Origin: Tachypleus tridentatus
Lineage: Eukaryota > Arthropoda > Merostomata > Xiphosura > Limulidae
Direction of reading: 5' to 3'
NCBI RefSeq assembly: GCF_004210375.1
Contig: NC_134837.1
Span: 160,311,310-160,375,309 of the forward strand
DNA: 64,000 nucleotides
Shown here: positions 10,699 through 22,929 of the stretch, in pieces
Position numbering within the stretch: the stretch's first letter is position 1
Layout: every line of letters begins with the position of its first letter
Translations under genes and position numbers: made by a program
The notes under the pieces: model-generated
Told to the model about the DNA's origin: nothing
Database searches by the model: none
The model's input: the letters and a program-made list of their open reading frames with translations, nothing else

Positions 10699-10812
10699 GT
10701 TTTTACCCAATGTAACACAGGAGATGTTAGTGGGAGATATTGACAACGCTAATGCTTGAACACAAATGACTAAATATCATTACGTGTTAACCGATTAACG
10801 CTTCGTTTCAGT

Positions 10813-11023
10813 ATGGTCTTAAACTTTTGACCAGCTAGTATTTAGGCTATTTTCATAGTGTTCACATTTTCTCTATTAAATGCTAAAAAAAGTTTTTCAT
10901 TTTTATTTTCCCTTTTCTTATTTTCATCTTTCGAAGTTCTACTCAAATACGTGGTTGAGTCTGACAATGCAAAATGCATATTTTTTTTTATGTTCATTAG
11001 CCTTAAGATTTTGACCAGCAGTG
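10813..11023 (-). repeat. Right IR/DR arm of the Tc1-like element
   Basis: The reverse complement of the left arm with scattered differences; it includes the shared segments tgttcacattttctc and ttcatctttcgaagttctactcaaa. Confidence 0.85.
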
Positions 11024-11025
11024 TA

Positions 11026-13235
11026 TACGTGTTCTACAATATCCCCTGCTCACAAGAGCTACGTACATTCTGGGAAAGAAATGAGGCATAAGAGTTCTTA
11101 ATATATACAGTAGTTGCAGAAATACGTTTGCCTGATTTTTCTGTAGTAATATTAATTAATGTGTGCAGTTCTGATAAATTCCAGGAGTTTATCAATACAT
11201 CTTTAGATATTCGAGTTAGTCCTTTTTATAAGCAATTTATGATGCTCTGATGGGGCAAGTTCTTGTTTGGTTCTCTAACGTGTATTTCTGGAGAAATAGG
11301 AGGAATCACTTCATGGCATACTGCAAACAATGGAGGATATTAATATTTAACATTTCAGCCTCTAAGCTTGGTTTATTGTAATATTTTTTACAACTGTTTC
11401 AGCGTTTCTACCTTCAAAAACTGTCTACATTATTGCCATTTTCCTCAATAATATCGCTGTTAAGTGCTGCAATCCCAAGGTCTTTGGATAGTTATAAATG
11501 CTTGCATTTACCAAGTCTGTAGTTGTTTGAGTTTAACAATACACAGCTTTTATGATCAGTTTGAGAAGACATATCAGAGCAAGCGGCATATAGCAGTAGA
11601 TAGATAAAAGAGGAGGGATTGCCAGTAAAATTTCTTTATGTTATTATTCTTTTCCATGAAGGTTGCCTTGGATGATTTAACATTCATGAAGCAGAAGGAA
11701 TGCCAAAAAATACCATAATCTCTAAAGTATGAAATATTAAACAGTTGAATCTAAAGTATCTATCTCTAGACAAAAACAATTATAAACTAGATATAATAAT
11801 GAAAACACAACAGGGAAAAGTTAGCAAAACTTTTACTGAGAGGTTAAACCCCAGAGATACTTGGATCAAGGGAAAGAATCCTATGGAAAGTAGCCGACCA
11901 ATGAGAATAAGAGTAAATTACAACTTAACGATTTGAACACATAGGTAAGCTATCAAAGTACCAAATATTTTTATACCATTTACTACTAGTTGGGTCAATA
12001 TGTCGCAACGTGTTTAGTAGTTTTATGCGTCTTACTGTTATAACATTTAATGCGAATTGACCAAAAGAAGTGAGTAAAATTACTAATTTTCTGTACAAAA
12101 TTTATAGGATCCTTAGCACTAATCAGGGGTTTTAAATTAGAATACTTATAGCATTTTTTGACGTTTTTTCGCCGATTTGTATGTTATTAACGACCCAATG
12201 ATAATAATAATAATGAAAAAGACACGAATTCGCAAACTGTCAGGTAGATAATTGCCGTTCACAAGAAAATAAAGGTGCATGATGGGAAGGAAGAAGATGA
12301 TGTTGTATACAGCTGAAAACAGAAATTATAAATTATTTCAATAAATGACTTGTATTGAACAATAGCAATGTCAACAACTTTAACGGTTTTAAGCTTTCCT
12401 TTTCTAGTACCTAGCTTCTTCATAATAAATAGTGCCAAAAAACATCCCTTAAAAAAACTGGACCATTTTACATGTACACTTTTGGGCAAAGGTTTAAGAG
12501 TCATAAAAAGCATATGATTTGTACTCTCTTTGATATGTGCAAATTGTGGGCAGCTCCTAAAGAGGTTGGATTAATTAGCAGAGGAATAATAAACCTGATA
12601 AACCAGCTAGTACTTTCCGATATTTCTCTACTAGCTTATTACTGAGAACACCACGAATTCACTGTATATCAATTCAGAGGTTATTTTAAATTATTTTTAA
12701 TAATTTGTTAGAATTAAGAGTGCTTATTTGATAATAACATGTTAGAGATAATTGGTAACATCAACGAAGATTATTAAGTCGTGATTTAGAAGATTAAAAT
12801 ATTTCTTCGCGACAGTGAAACTAACGAAAATGTTATTCATCTTGTGAGAAATAAGTCGAATATTTAAAAGGAATCTTTATTCACAGAGATTAGCGGAAAT
12901 GAATGCTTGGTTTGAGGTACATGACAGAAAAAAAAAGAGATAAATGTTAATAGTGTTAAGTCTGTACACGCTCTTTGATCAAGGAGTGGACACAGATATT
13001 TTTCTACATTAAATTCAGTAATATCACATGATATGGACTAGGATGTTAAGATATATAAAAACAAAAATAAGTTAAAGCTAGTTTACGATTATTAAAGTTG
13101 TTGGCTCAACCCATTCAATTTCACTTGAAAACAAACAGCAAAAGATAGACTTGTTGGTACTAGAAAGTTAGCTTCCAAGAAATCAACTAAAAATCTGGTA
13201 GCATCACTCCCCTCCCTCTCTTCTCAGTAGCGAGA
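11026..13235. other. Intergenic, nothing recognised
   Basis: Roughly 2.2 kb of AT-rich DNA with no frame showing family motifs, no splice-flanked exon and no repeat I can name. Confidence 0.45.
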
Positions 13236-13345
13236 TCCCCTCAGTCGCACAACACAGACTTACAATACTAGAAACCTGGTTTTGATACTCGTGGTGGGAA
13301 GAGCATAGATAACTCTTTGTGTAGCTTCCTGTTTAATTACAAAGA
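13236..13345 (+). repeat. SINE family C copy
   Basis: Reads cccctcagtcgcacaacacagacttacaat, then actagaaacctggttttgatactcgtggtggg (decayed B box), then agagcatagataactctttgtgtagcttcctgtttaattac, the family-C tail. Confidence 0.75.
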
Positions 13346-13774
13346 AACGTAGTAGTGAGAGAAGAATTTTTTAAAAATTTCTAAGAACATTCTTCTCTGC
13401 AAACAACTTTCAACAGAAAATTTTCTAGAATTTTCTTCATTTTTAATACTCGCCTTTATAATTTAAAATTAATTATAGAGTTCGTTTTCTGATTTAGGAA
13501 ACTAACGTTAAGAAATACAGAACACGGTAAAAGCGAAAAGTTTGATATAATTATCCGAATGAAAAAAAAAGTTTGGAAAATTATTAATGATCAATTTAAA
13601 CTTATGAGATAAAAATATAGAATTTATCTCTTTCAAAATGTTGAGTTCAAATAGAAATCCTGTTTCGAAATAGGAGATAGGAACAGACAAAAAAGAACCA
13701 AGCATGTAATAATATGAAACTTAATGATGTTAATTTAAAAGCTTGATTAAAAATATGCTAAATTAATTGATTAA

Positions 13775-13893
13775 GTTTGTTTAGAATTAAGCACAAAACT
13801 ACACAATAGGATATCTGCTTTGCCCAACCCGGTTATTGAAACACAGTTTTTAAGCGGACTGAGTCCGGAGATATGCCGCTGTGCCACTTGGAG
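13775..13893 (-). repeat. SINE family C copy, reverse
   Basis: Reversed tail (agaattaagcacaaaactacacaataggatatctg), B-box region (cccggttattgaaacac) and head (ggagatatgccgctgtgccac) are all recognisable. Confidence 0.8.
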
Positions 13894-14251
13894 GATAATC
13901 AATCACCACAGAAAAACGTACTATTATGTGTAATAAAATAATTAGAATTAAAAAAAGTCTAATATATCAATACAACAGAGAAGTTAAACAAATAAGTATT
14001 ATAATTGAAGTCATCATTCAAGTACATTCACACTTAACGATATATTTCTGCAGTATGTTCAGTAATTTTACATGATATGGGCTAGGATGCTAATATATAT
14101 ATATAAACAAACAAATTAAGGGTAATTTACGATTACGAAAATCTTTATCTTGAACACATTCAATTACACTTGAAAAACGTTTATGTTATGTTCATTCCAA
14201 AAATAGAATTAAGGATAATACCTTACCTTTAAGGGTATGAGAATCTTACCT

Positions 14252-14526
14252 TTTTTGTTTTTGAATTTCGCACAAAGCTACTCGAGGGCTATCTGTGCTA
14301 GCCGTCCCTAATTTAGCAGTGTAAGACTAGAGGGAAGGCACCTAGTCATCACCACCCACCGCCAACTCTTGGGCTACTCTTTTACCAACGAATAGTGGGA
14401 TTGACCGTCACATTATAACGCCCCCACGGCTGGGAGGGCGAGCATGTTTGGCGCGACTCGGGCGCGAATCCGCGACCCTCAGATCACGAAGCGCACGCCT
14501 TAACGCGCTAGGCCATGCCGGGCCTT
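14252..14526 (-). repeat. SINE family A copy, reverse, full length
   Basis: Very well preserved: reversed tail gaatttcgcacaaagctactcgagggctatctg, body with gccaactcttgggctactctttt and gtgggattgaccgtcacattataacgcccccacgg, head ending gctaggccatgccgggcc. Probably one of the younger copies here. Confidence 0.92.
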
Positions 14527-14584
14527 TTAAATGTGTGGCCAAATTAATCACTTATAAATGGCCTGTATGGGGACCGAACCCTTT

Positions 14585-14758
14585 TTTGGGGGGGGCTCGT
14601 CCGGGAATCGAACCCTTAAGGTATCCGCTCAGCCCTCCGAGGGGAATCGAACCCCTGATTTTAGCGTTGTAAATCCGGAGACATACCGCTGTACTAGAGG
14701 GGAGCTTATCTGCTCAGCCCACCGAGGGGAATCGAACCCCTGATTTTAGCGTTGTAAA
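14585..14758 (-). repeat. Tandem SINE family B pieces with tRNA-like 3' halves
   Basis: Three consecutive tRNA-like segments in reverse: a short one (ctcgtccgggaatcgaaccc), one family-B unit (about 14624-14702, ctcagccctccgaggggaatcgaacccctgattttagcgttgtaaatccgg) and a second truncated unit (14703-14758) with the same core. The B box GGTTCGATTCC is perfect in two of them. Confidence 0.75.
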
Positions 14759-14984
14759 GAATCTTACCAATCAGTAAAGAAGATCGTCAAATTACGTTAA
14801 AGAACTTTTCTACTAGTATATTAATAATTAAAGAGAATAGATAATGGTAAATATTTTAAAACTAAAATTCCAATCCTTGATTAAACATGTCATAAGACTT
14901 TGAAGTAACTGCGTGAATAATTAAATAGCGGTGCTTTTATCATTGTATTTCAAAAATATCAAAATACCATAAAACATTTCAAAG

Positions 14985-15098
14985 TCCATTGCTAGGACAG
15001 CAGTAAGTCTACGGATTTTGAACACTCAGATCAGTGGTTTATTTCCTCTTGGTGGGCACAGCAGATAGCTTGATGTGGCTTTGCTATAAGAAAAAAAC
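14985..15098 (+). repeat. SINE family B copy
   Basis: Head gctaggacagcagtaagtctacgg, a decayed B box, and tail gtgggcacagcagatagcttgatgtggctttgctataag. Confidence 0.78.
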
Positions 15099-15519
15099 AT
15101 TTTTAATGTTTAAAATTTCTAAAGTGATCTCTGTTTTTAAACAATGTGAGGTAAACATTCTAAGACTATTAGATTATTTCTTGTCTTAACAAGATGTTGA
15201 AACCTATGATTCAAATCCTCTTAAAAACTAATTTTAAAGATCGGAATTTAACAAACCGACTGCCAGGCACGAGCCTTTAGTTTGCATGCCAGACTGTGGA
15301 CAGTGTTTATACAGCTAATGTTGCAATATTATCAAAATAAAAATAACTCTTCGCACTTTTGGGCCGTAGGAACATTTAAGCTGTGCGATTGGTTGGTTAT
15401 TTTTGAGAAAAGTCACATCCCGAATATTAGTGTTGTAAGTTTGTAAACTTGTCGTTATCTCACCGAAGAACGGAGGATTTGAAAGAGATGATTATATCCT
15501 ATCAAGTCATCCCTTAAGC

Positions 15520-15742
15520 GGTCCGGCATGGCCAAGCGTGTTAAAGCGTGCGACTCGTAATCTGAGGGCGTTATAATGTGACGGTCAATCCCACTATTCA
15601 TTGGTAACAGAGTAGCCCAAGAGTTGGCGGTGGGTGGTGATGACTAGCTGCCTTCCCTCTAGTCTTACACTGCTAAATTAGGGACGGCTAGCGCAGATAG
15701 CCCTCGAGTAGCTTTGGGCGAAATTAAAAAACAAACAAGCAT
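15520..15742 (+). repeat. SINE family A copy with internal deletion
   Basis: Head tccggcatggccaagcgtgttaaagcgtgcgactcgtaatctgaggg is joined directly to cgttataatgtgacggtcaatccc. The B box and the linker (gcaccaaacatgctcgcc in other copies) are missing. Body and tail are nearly intact. Confidence 0.88.
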
Positions 15743-15897
15743 ATATCCCATAAGTAATGTTGGAAACTTTAATACAGAAAGTGCATCATCATTTGTGTCT
15801 TTGTAGAAAACTTTAACGACTAAATTATGTAGTAGGACGTGTATAGAAGAAACTAACCCAATTCAACTTTTTCAGATAATTAACTAAATAAATCCTT

Positions 15898-16915
15898 ATG
15901 AAGATGGATGTGTCTGAGGCGCATATTAAGCATATAATGGTTTATGAGTTTAAAAAGGCAGAAACCACATGAAACATTCAAGACGTTTATGATGCGGTGT
16001 TTCTCAGTAAAAGAAAATGTCGAAGCTGGTTTCAAAAGTTCATATCAGGCGACTACACCTTAAGTGATGCACCACGTTCAGGTCGGCCTGTTGAATTTAA
16101 TGATGACTTGCTGCTGGCTGCACTTGATGAAGATTGTGTTATTATAGTTGAAGAACTAGCACAGAAACTTAATTCAACTCATTCAACAATTCACCCTCAT
16201 CTGCAACAGCTTGGAAAGGTGTCAAAACTTGAAAAATGGGTTCCCCATGATTTGACAGAAGCTAACCTTAGAGCAAAATGGACATTTGTACTTCTCTGCA
16301 CTCTTGTGAACGTAACTCACTTTTTTGAACAGGTTAATGACTGGAGATGAAAAATGGATACATTATAAAAATGTTAAGCACTGCAGATAACGGCTTAGTG
16401 CAGGTAAACTGGCTAAAGCACAGCTCAAAATGTATCTCCACCCAAGGAAAGTCTTGTTAAGCGCTTGGTGGGATATTGTTGATGTGATCCACTTTGAGTT
16501 GCTGCCACTCAATGTAACGATTACATCAAACTTCTATTGTCAACAGTTAGAACGTTTGAATGTTGCACTGAAAGAAAAAGAGGCCAGCTTTGATCAATCG
16601 TATAGGTGTTTTGTTACACTAGGATAATGTACAGCCCCATACAGCAAGAATCAAATCTGCAGAGATTGAATAGCTAGACTGGGAAAAACTTCCATATCCT
16701 CCTTATTCTCCACACCTTGCCCCATCTTTTAATCATCTATTCAAAAGTTTGCAGAACTATCTTGATGGAAAAGAGCTTGGAACACATGAATATGTCAAAA
16801 CTACCATATTTACGTTTTCCACTGCCCATTTGAACAATCTCTAGCGACTTGACCAGTAAGACTTTATGTTGGATAGCATTGAATTACATGAAAATTACAG
16901 TTTAGTGGTAGGACA
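15898..16915 (+). pseudogene. Mariner (Tc1/mariner, D34D) transposase relic
   Basis: From ATG 15898 the frame starts MKMDVSEAHIKHIMVYEFKK, hits TGA at 15970-15972, and continues in the same frame with mariner N-terminal motifs (CRSWFQKFISGDYTLSDAPR, SGRPVEFNDD) and HDLTEANLRAKW. Frameshifts then move TGDEKWIHYKNVK (first catalytic Asp) to another frame. WWDIVDVIHFELLPLNVTIT and QQLERLNVALKEK follow in a third segment, then DNVQPHTARIKS (second Asp) and PYSPHLAPSFNHLF, where the third catalytic Asp position is Phe. It has several stops and a lost catalytic residue, so it is inactive. The pattern is closest to irritans/Hsmar-type mariners from memory. I could not see matched terminal repeats. 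Confidence 0.9.
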
Positions 16916-18335
16916 TAAAACACAACTACGCACACTTACTATGGACAATTATAGGGTATTATTGTTATGAAAAAGAGAAAGGCAAGTAGGTATTTTAGGC
17001 CCATGGATGAAGTGATATTTTAAACATCACATGCCAATTATAAGTGAGTGAAATAACTCAAGAGACACAGGCAGAAATTTACAGCCATAACATCTATTGT
17101 ATAACGTTGAATAACTTTGCAATCTTGAATAGAACTTGGTAAAATGTATACTTTTAGTGCCTTCCCTGTATAACAAAAATAACTACTCTATACTATACAC
17201 ACCCTTATAAAATGCAATCAATTTTCAGCGGTATCGAACTACTTAAATAATGCAATGTTAAAATGTATTATTGGTACATTCCATTCCACTGCAACTTTAT
17301 ATTGGTTACAATTGCATGTGCCTATCCAACACACGAACAAGCTACAATGATGAAGAAAATTATTGCATCACTCAATTATTTTCACACTTTTCTTGGCTTC
17401 TGTAATTTTTTTACAATATTGCCCAATGTGAAAGAATCAGAACAAGTGTAAAATGTTTGTAGACATTGTTTTGTGTAAACTAACTCATATTTCAGTTATA
17501 TATATGTGCATTAAAACTAACCGTGAAAAGCGTATTACAGCATACGATCAACAAATACTTTGCAAATATGAAAATGTTCTCAAAGTGTGGAAATCTAGAT
17601 CTAAAGATAATGCAATGAAGTTAATTGACAAAAAGTGACCATTGAGTCTGTTTTTGTTTTAATATTTGGTTGTGCCTCTTCTGGTCTTGATAACTGCTTT
17701 ACATTACTGTAAAGCATAGATTACACGAGGGACTGAATGTAAGCAGAGTGAGCTCATAATGTCACATGTATATTATTAGGGTTTCATGCAGTTCCAAGGT
17801 GTTTCTTATATTGTACATTGATACCTTTTACCTTTCAGCAGTCTTAGATAACAATGAAACCTGGGATGTTGTTTGTGCAATGCAGTTTTTTGATCCTCTC
17901 TCTTAGAGGATAGTTCTGCACCTAAAGCAACGAAACAAAACTTAAATATGTCTTTTCAATGTACATATAATGAATTCGTTTCGTTATTTCATGTATTCTG
18001 CACAGAGTACATGTATATTACCAAACATTTTAGCCTTGTAGCTTGAAGTAGTCACCCTGAAATATGCTTTGGTGAGCTCCACCGAAGTATTTTCAAATTA
18101 TTGGCTTTAGTCGGGACTCGAGAATCTCTGTCGGCATTAAAAATGCCTTTTACAAAATACAGGTATCTAACACGTTGGCCAGAGATGCCTCCCTATGTTA
18201 CCTAACCCTATGGACACTTCACATTTGTATTCAAACACACAGGATGAAATTCTTCTTCACACTGATGTCATATAAAGTGCTTCTCCTCAGATCCGTGCAT
18301 GTTGAACTTTTATTCATTCGATCCACACTGTGTTC
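16916..18335. other. Intergenic, possible unclassified transposon remnants
   Basis: 17640-18310 has the flavour of a Tc1-type non-coding end (tttggttgtgcctcttctggtcttgataac), but I cannot match it to a partner end. No coding motif is seen. Confidence 0.3.
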
Positions 18336-18453
18336 CCTAGTGGGACAGCAGTAAGTCTTCGGATTTACAATAGTATAATCAAAGGTTCTATTTCCTTTGG
18401 TGGATACGGTAGATGATACAATGTGGCTTTCTTATAAGAAAACACTAACACAT
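18336..18453 (+). repeat. SINE family B copy, diverged
   Basis: Head ctagtgggacagcagtaagtcttcggatttacaa, decayed B box, tail gatgatacaatgtggctttcttataagaaaacac. Confidence 0.72.
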
Positions 18454-19574
18454 TACTTTGGTAAATTCAAGGCACAAATGCCTAGTTACTTTGTGCCATA
18501 AAACTCCAAATAACCAACCAGCTAGTCAAGTCAAAAAGCTCTTTAGTCCAGTTGAGTCCCATATTGTGAGTGAGGAGGAGTTTTGGGCCATCTTGCTTGA
18601 AGGGGAGACTGGCCAAACACAAGCGAGATGAGAAAGTTCGAGAAGCGTCAGTTATCATTAAAGTTTCCAACCATGCTATTTTGAAGCCTGTGGACGACAA
18701 TCGACAATTCTGCAAGATGATGTATTTCAGAACACGATCATCAGTTGCCGTATTAGCTTTCTTACTATTCCTTTCCTCCCACCACTCTACACTATCAGTT
18801 TTTTTATATCTCTACATCCAGTAGTTTACAGAATACTGGTAATATTCAGTTATTTTAGCAATCTGTCTTTTCAAAACAACGACTGCTTTTTTTTCCACGG
18901 AGTTAATTCGGTATGTTTGGCCATGGTAACATCACATGCACATTGTAATAGATAGGTTTCTAAGGTGAGTTTCAGTAACAACCTCTGTTCTTTACAAAAA
19001 AAAAACACAAAAAAAAAAACGATTGATGCAATATCTAAATAGACTATAAAGCAGTTGATGTAGTAATTAGACAGTACTGCATTATCCATGAAACACATTC
19101 GGCACCTACATGCACTTGAAACAGACGATGATTCTGAAGCAAAATGTTAAATAAATTGGCTGTGCAATACATTTTTCTACTACTACATGATAAATTCTCT
19201 ACCTATAAAGAAACTGAATCACAAAAACTAAAATATAAAAAATATGTTTATAAAATATTGTTGTTTTGGTGTAAATAACATAAAATGGAGTGTCAGAACA
19301 TTACATATATTCTTGGCTACAGACTGAGACAGATTTTGCATGCATACATATAAGAGGACCCGATTACAATGTAAGCATGCCCTGGTGGTTGACAGAGTAC
19401 TTTAAAAACTTAGCTACACTATGAGTTGACACGAACCTGTTTTGTTTTGTTTCTTATTTACATCAACTGATTTAAAATGCTATTCAGTGAATAAATTATA
19501 GTTTGTTTTTATGCACAAGATACATGGACACTTATATATATATTTATTTCTTATGATTAGCTCCTCCCTTCCTT
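18454..19574. other. Intergenic; short diverged open frames of unknown origin
   Basis: 18480-18720 has open stretches on both strands but no family pattern I recognise. 18990-19020 is an A-rich low-complexity tract. Confidence 0.35.
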
Positions 19575-19680
19575 CAGTGGCTCAGAATTAAGTGTGAGGT
19601 ATTATAACGCTATAAATCAGCTTTCGAAACCCACAAAGAGCCAATACAGGTAGCTCATTAAGTAGTTTTTGCTTAAATGA
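19575..19680 (+). repeat. Diverged SINE family C-like copy
   Basis: cagtggctcagaattaagtg, attataacgctataaatcagctttcgaaaccca and aatacaggtagctcattaagtagtttttgctta follow the order of a family-C head, B-box region and tail. Confidence 0.5.
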
Positions 19681-20140
19681 AAGAGGTATTATGATGTATG
19701 CTAAGAATGTAATTTGAGTTATTGAATGGATATAATAGCGTTAGGTGCCAATTCTTTTTGGGTTGGGTCATCTGATATCAATTTTAAACTTCCCACTGAG
19801 CCACAGACTGAAGAGGGTGTAATGGGCTTTAATTAAAGCAAAAGACAAACTCCTGAAATTGCATATGGTTAAAAGCCAACATTAATTTAGGTTCAATATC
19901 ATTAAAAGCAACTTTGAATGTTTGTTTGGGTTTAATGTGAAGTCCTTTACTCATTATTAATGACATAAAATAATTTTGGAGCAGCAAATAATATGTAACA
20001 TAACGTCACAATTAATTATATGTTATCATTCTGTGGACTAACTAGTTATTAACTTACTGTTAATCTTTTCTTCATTAAGACGTGAATATCAATGAATAAA
20101 AGATATGGAATAGTCCGAATTTATTTTTGATTTGTTACAT

Positions 20141-20260
20141 TGGCTGTTTGTTTGTAGTTAAGCACAAAATTACACAATGTACTATTTATGCTCTACTCAC
20201 CACGAGTATTGAAACCTGATTTCTAGCGTTGTGAGTTAGCAGGCTGTGCCAATGGGGAAA
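20141..20260 (-). repeat. SINE family C copy, reverse
   Basis: gtttgtttgtagttaagcacaaaattacacaatgtactatt, then cacgagtattgaaacctgatttctagcgttgtgag, then ctgtgccaatgggg. Confidence 0.8.
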
Positions 20261-22744
20261 GTTAACTTTAGCTGCAAAAGACTAGTTTCACCAAACTCAT
20301 GGTTCATTTAGTAATGGAATGTAAGCATTTTGTTTAGATTAGATGTATAGTCTATTTCTAATGATAATAAATATTTTAAAGTTTGCATAACGTGACATAC
20401 TGTCACATTTAATAACCAACTCTTACTGAAATTCTCATTCTGATTAAAAAGAAACAGACAAATAAATAATGAAACTTATTTTAATATTTCTATTGATTTT
20501 TATATTGGGATACCTCCACATATTATCAAGTACCATTATCATATTTGAAACATTTTTGTTGTTGTATTTATAACTTTAAATTTTATTAATTTAGCCACAT
20601 TTCCATTAAACTTGCACTTTCTGGGCTCACATTTCGATTTTTTTTTTATGCGATTCGATTTTTCAATGCGAGTTTACCCTACAATGTCGATTTTTCTAAA
20701 TTATTTTCAGATTATTGTGTCATTAGGGATAATCCACAAATTTTAACTGACCAAAAATAATATCAGCCCCAAGATATCAAAATAAACACTTTTAATGTTA
20801 TCCAATTTCAAAGGCTTACAAGTATTCTTTCAGATTCTCTAAGTACATTTAATTAAGATTTCTTACATTTACACTTAGCTAATATGTTGCTCAATGTTAG
20901 AAAAGGTGGTAATAAGATACTCACAGAAAGCTGAAGTGTGAGGAGACAAAGAAAATTACAGTTGCAGTGTTCATCTTGCTTATCATGATTGACGTGGATT
21001 CTTCAGCCTCTCCTTTCAGAGCAGGATAACTCTCTTTTTTCACTTGTTGCAGACGTTTTTATTTTACTTTTCTTTCATGTTAATGCGACTTACCAAATAG
21101 TATATACAACTATCCTCAAGTAGTTATATCACTTTATTGGCTATTTCTTTCACAAACATGACATAATGGCCAAAAAAAAAAACAAAAACAGTCACCACAC
21201 ATTTTTGTCATTGATTCTTCATCAAATAATTCGACTCCCATCACTCTCTCTCAGTTTTATGTCTAATATTCATTAATCAACTGCAGCTTTCGCCAATTTT
21301 ATGGTGTTTCCAAGCTGTCGCGGAATTTCCTAAATCCCTCATGCTAATGAGGCTTTCATAGTTTTTGACACCTCTTCTGACCTTGATTAGCGTCAGCTCA
21401 AGATAGCATAAACATTCCATTGGATCAAGTCCCAGCATGTTCTCCTTTCAATAAACATCACTACATAGCTAATTTTTATATATCCATGGGTAAACTTCAC
21501 ATTTCTTTCCAAATATTCAATATTTGAAGCATTTATATACAAAATGCTTCACTTACTTCCACATCAAAACATTTCGATAAATTGGAGTACAACTTCATTT
21601 GGAAATTTGGAACGAACTATTCCACTTTGCGTTAAAAATTTGTTTTACCTGCCATGATAAAACTCATGAACAAATAAAGGCCTTAGCATCGGTATTCCCC
21701 TGTTACCTTGATTATGTGAATTAGTTGTTAACAGAGTAGATCAGACTGTGAACACAGCTCTACACCCTTGCAGAAATTGGTTTAGATACGCCTATGATGT
21801 ATTTTATAATTTGAAGACGGCAACCATCAACAATTTCTACAACTCTTTAACAAAATTCACGCTAGTATTAAATTTCCTCATGAAGAATAAAATGAAAACC
21901 AGGTTTTAAATTACATATAAACAACAATAGAAAGAAACTCCAACAGTTTTAGCACGAAAATCTTCAAAAATCTAGTAATGATAATAACTATATAAGGTGG
22001 GACTCAAGGCACACAACTCAACAGAAAACTGACATGTTATTATGCATTTATAACGCAGCATTTAACATATGTAGTAGAGGGAAACCTGCAGAATCAACTA
22101 GAATGAACATCTAATACATTTATTAACAAATGTCACTTCCTTAAATATAGAGTAAATAGAATCTTGCTCAAACACAAAAAAACAAAAAAAACACCTCAAC
22201 AACAGAAAAAAAGGAAAATAATATAAACTCCACCAAATAAACAAAATCAAACATACTAATGGGTGTCTTGCCATATGATTCAACAACCCGTGGAAAATGA
22301 CTTAAATATTTGTAGAATCGCAAGGAAAATAGACAAGTTAGACCAAAAATGTAGAATGTATATTGTTCTGGTTTTTTTAATGTTTCAGTCATTACACAGG
22401 TTTCATAACTATGCTGTTCTCCAAACGCTGTTTTAACTGGACTGTCTTAAACTTATTACATTTGATTATTTGTGGAGTTCTAGTGAGGTCTTTTTTCCTA
22501 GTTAGAGGTGAACTGTCTGAAAGCTTGGACTGTTTGTTTAATTTACTTCAGTTTGATCTATAATAATCATATTAATGCATTTTGTTTGCTGGAAAATATT
22601 TCGTTGTTGACAACTACTAAATGCTCTTCACCTCTAGCCTTAAACATAACTGAAACATATTTATCCATTTAAAGAATAGATTAATCGCATCTTTCACAAA
22701 TGATTAGCATATGTTAATAAACAATAAACCTACAATAATGGGGA
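20261..22744. other. Intergenic, nothing firmly recognised
   Basis: No supported gene in about 2.5 kb. 20935-21030 has short signal-peptide-like frames on both strands (see rejected items). 21170-21190 and 22175-22215 are A-rich tracts. Confidence 0.4.
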
Positions 22745-22815
22745 CGACATGGTTAACACTTACACACACACATACACATACATAGAAATGTTCTATGTGT
22801 GTGTGTGTTTTATTT
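22745..22815. repeat. CA/TG microsatellite forming a near-perfect palindrome
   Basis: acacacacatacacatacatagaa, a short loop, then ttctatgtgtgtgtgtgt. The arms can fold into a hairpin of about 18-20 bp. Confidence 0.7.
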
Positions 22816-22929
22816 ACTGTGGAATTCTGACTGATTGATAAGTTGTATAACTTTAAGTTTATGCTTAAATGCTGATTTTACTGTCAATACTACTCAATAA
22901 TTTATTTAGCAAAACGTTTTATGGTGTAT

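Larger units (their letters stand above)
9458..11023 (-). mobile_element. Complete Tc1-like (DD34E) transposon with long IR/DR ends, inactive
   Basis: A 1566-bp element flanked by TA on both sides (9456-9457, 11024-11025). The outer ends match: cactactggctaaaatcttaaggcc at left against the reverse complement of ggccttaagattttgaccagcagtg at right (about one base short on the right). The two arms are roughly 205-210 bp, and each ends inside with a second related motif (agctgatcaaaagtttaagacc). This gives the inverted-repeat/direct-repeat layout seen in Sleeping Beauty-type elements. The transposase lies on the minus strand and is broken. Confidence 0.92.

Noticed and set aside
18482-18824. Overlapping open frames on both strands
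   Set aside because: No recognisable domain and no splice context; at most an old unclassified repeat.
20935-21030. Signal-peptide-like frames on both strands (KITVAVFILLIMIDVDSSAS on +, MISKMNTATVIFFVSS on -)
   Set aside because: They overlap on opposite strands, lack a convincing ATG (+) or a downstream exon (-), and show no mature peptide motif.
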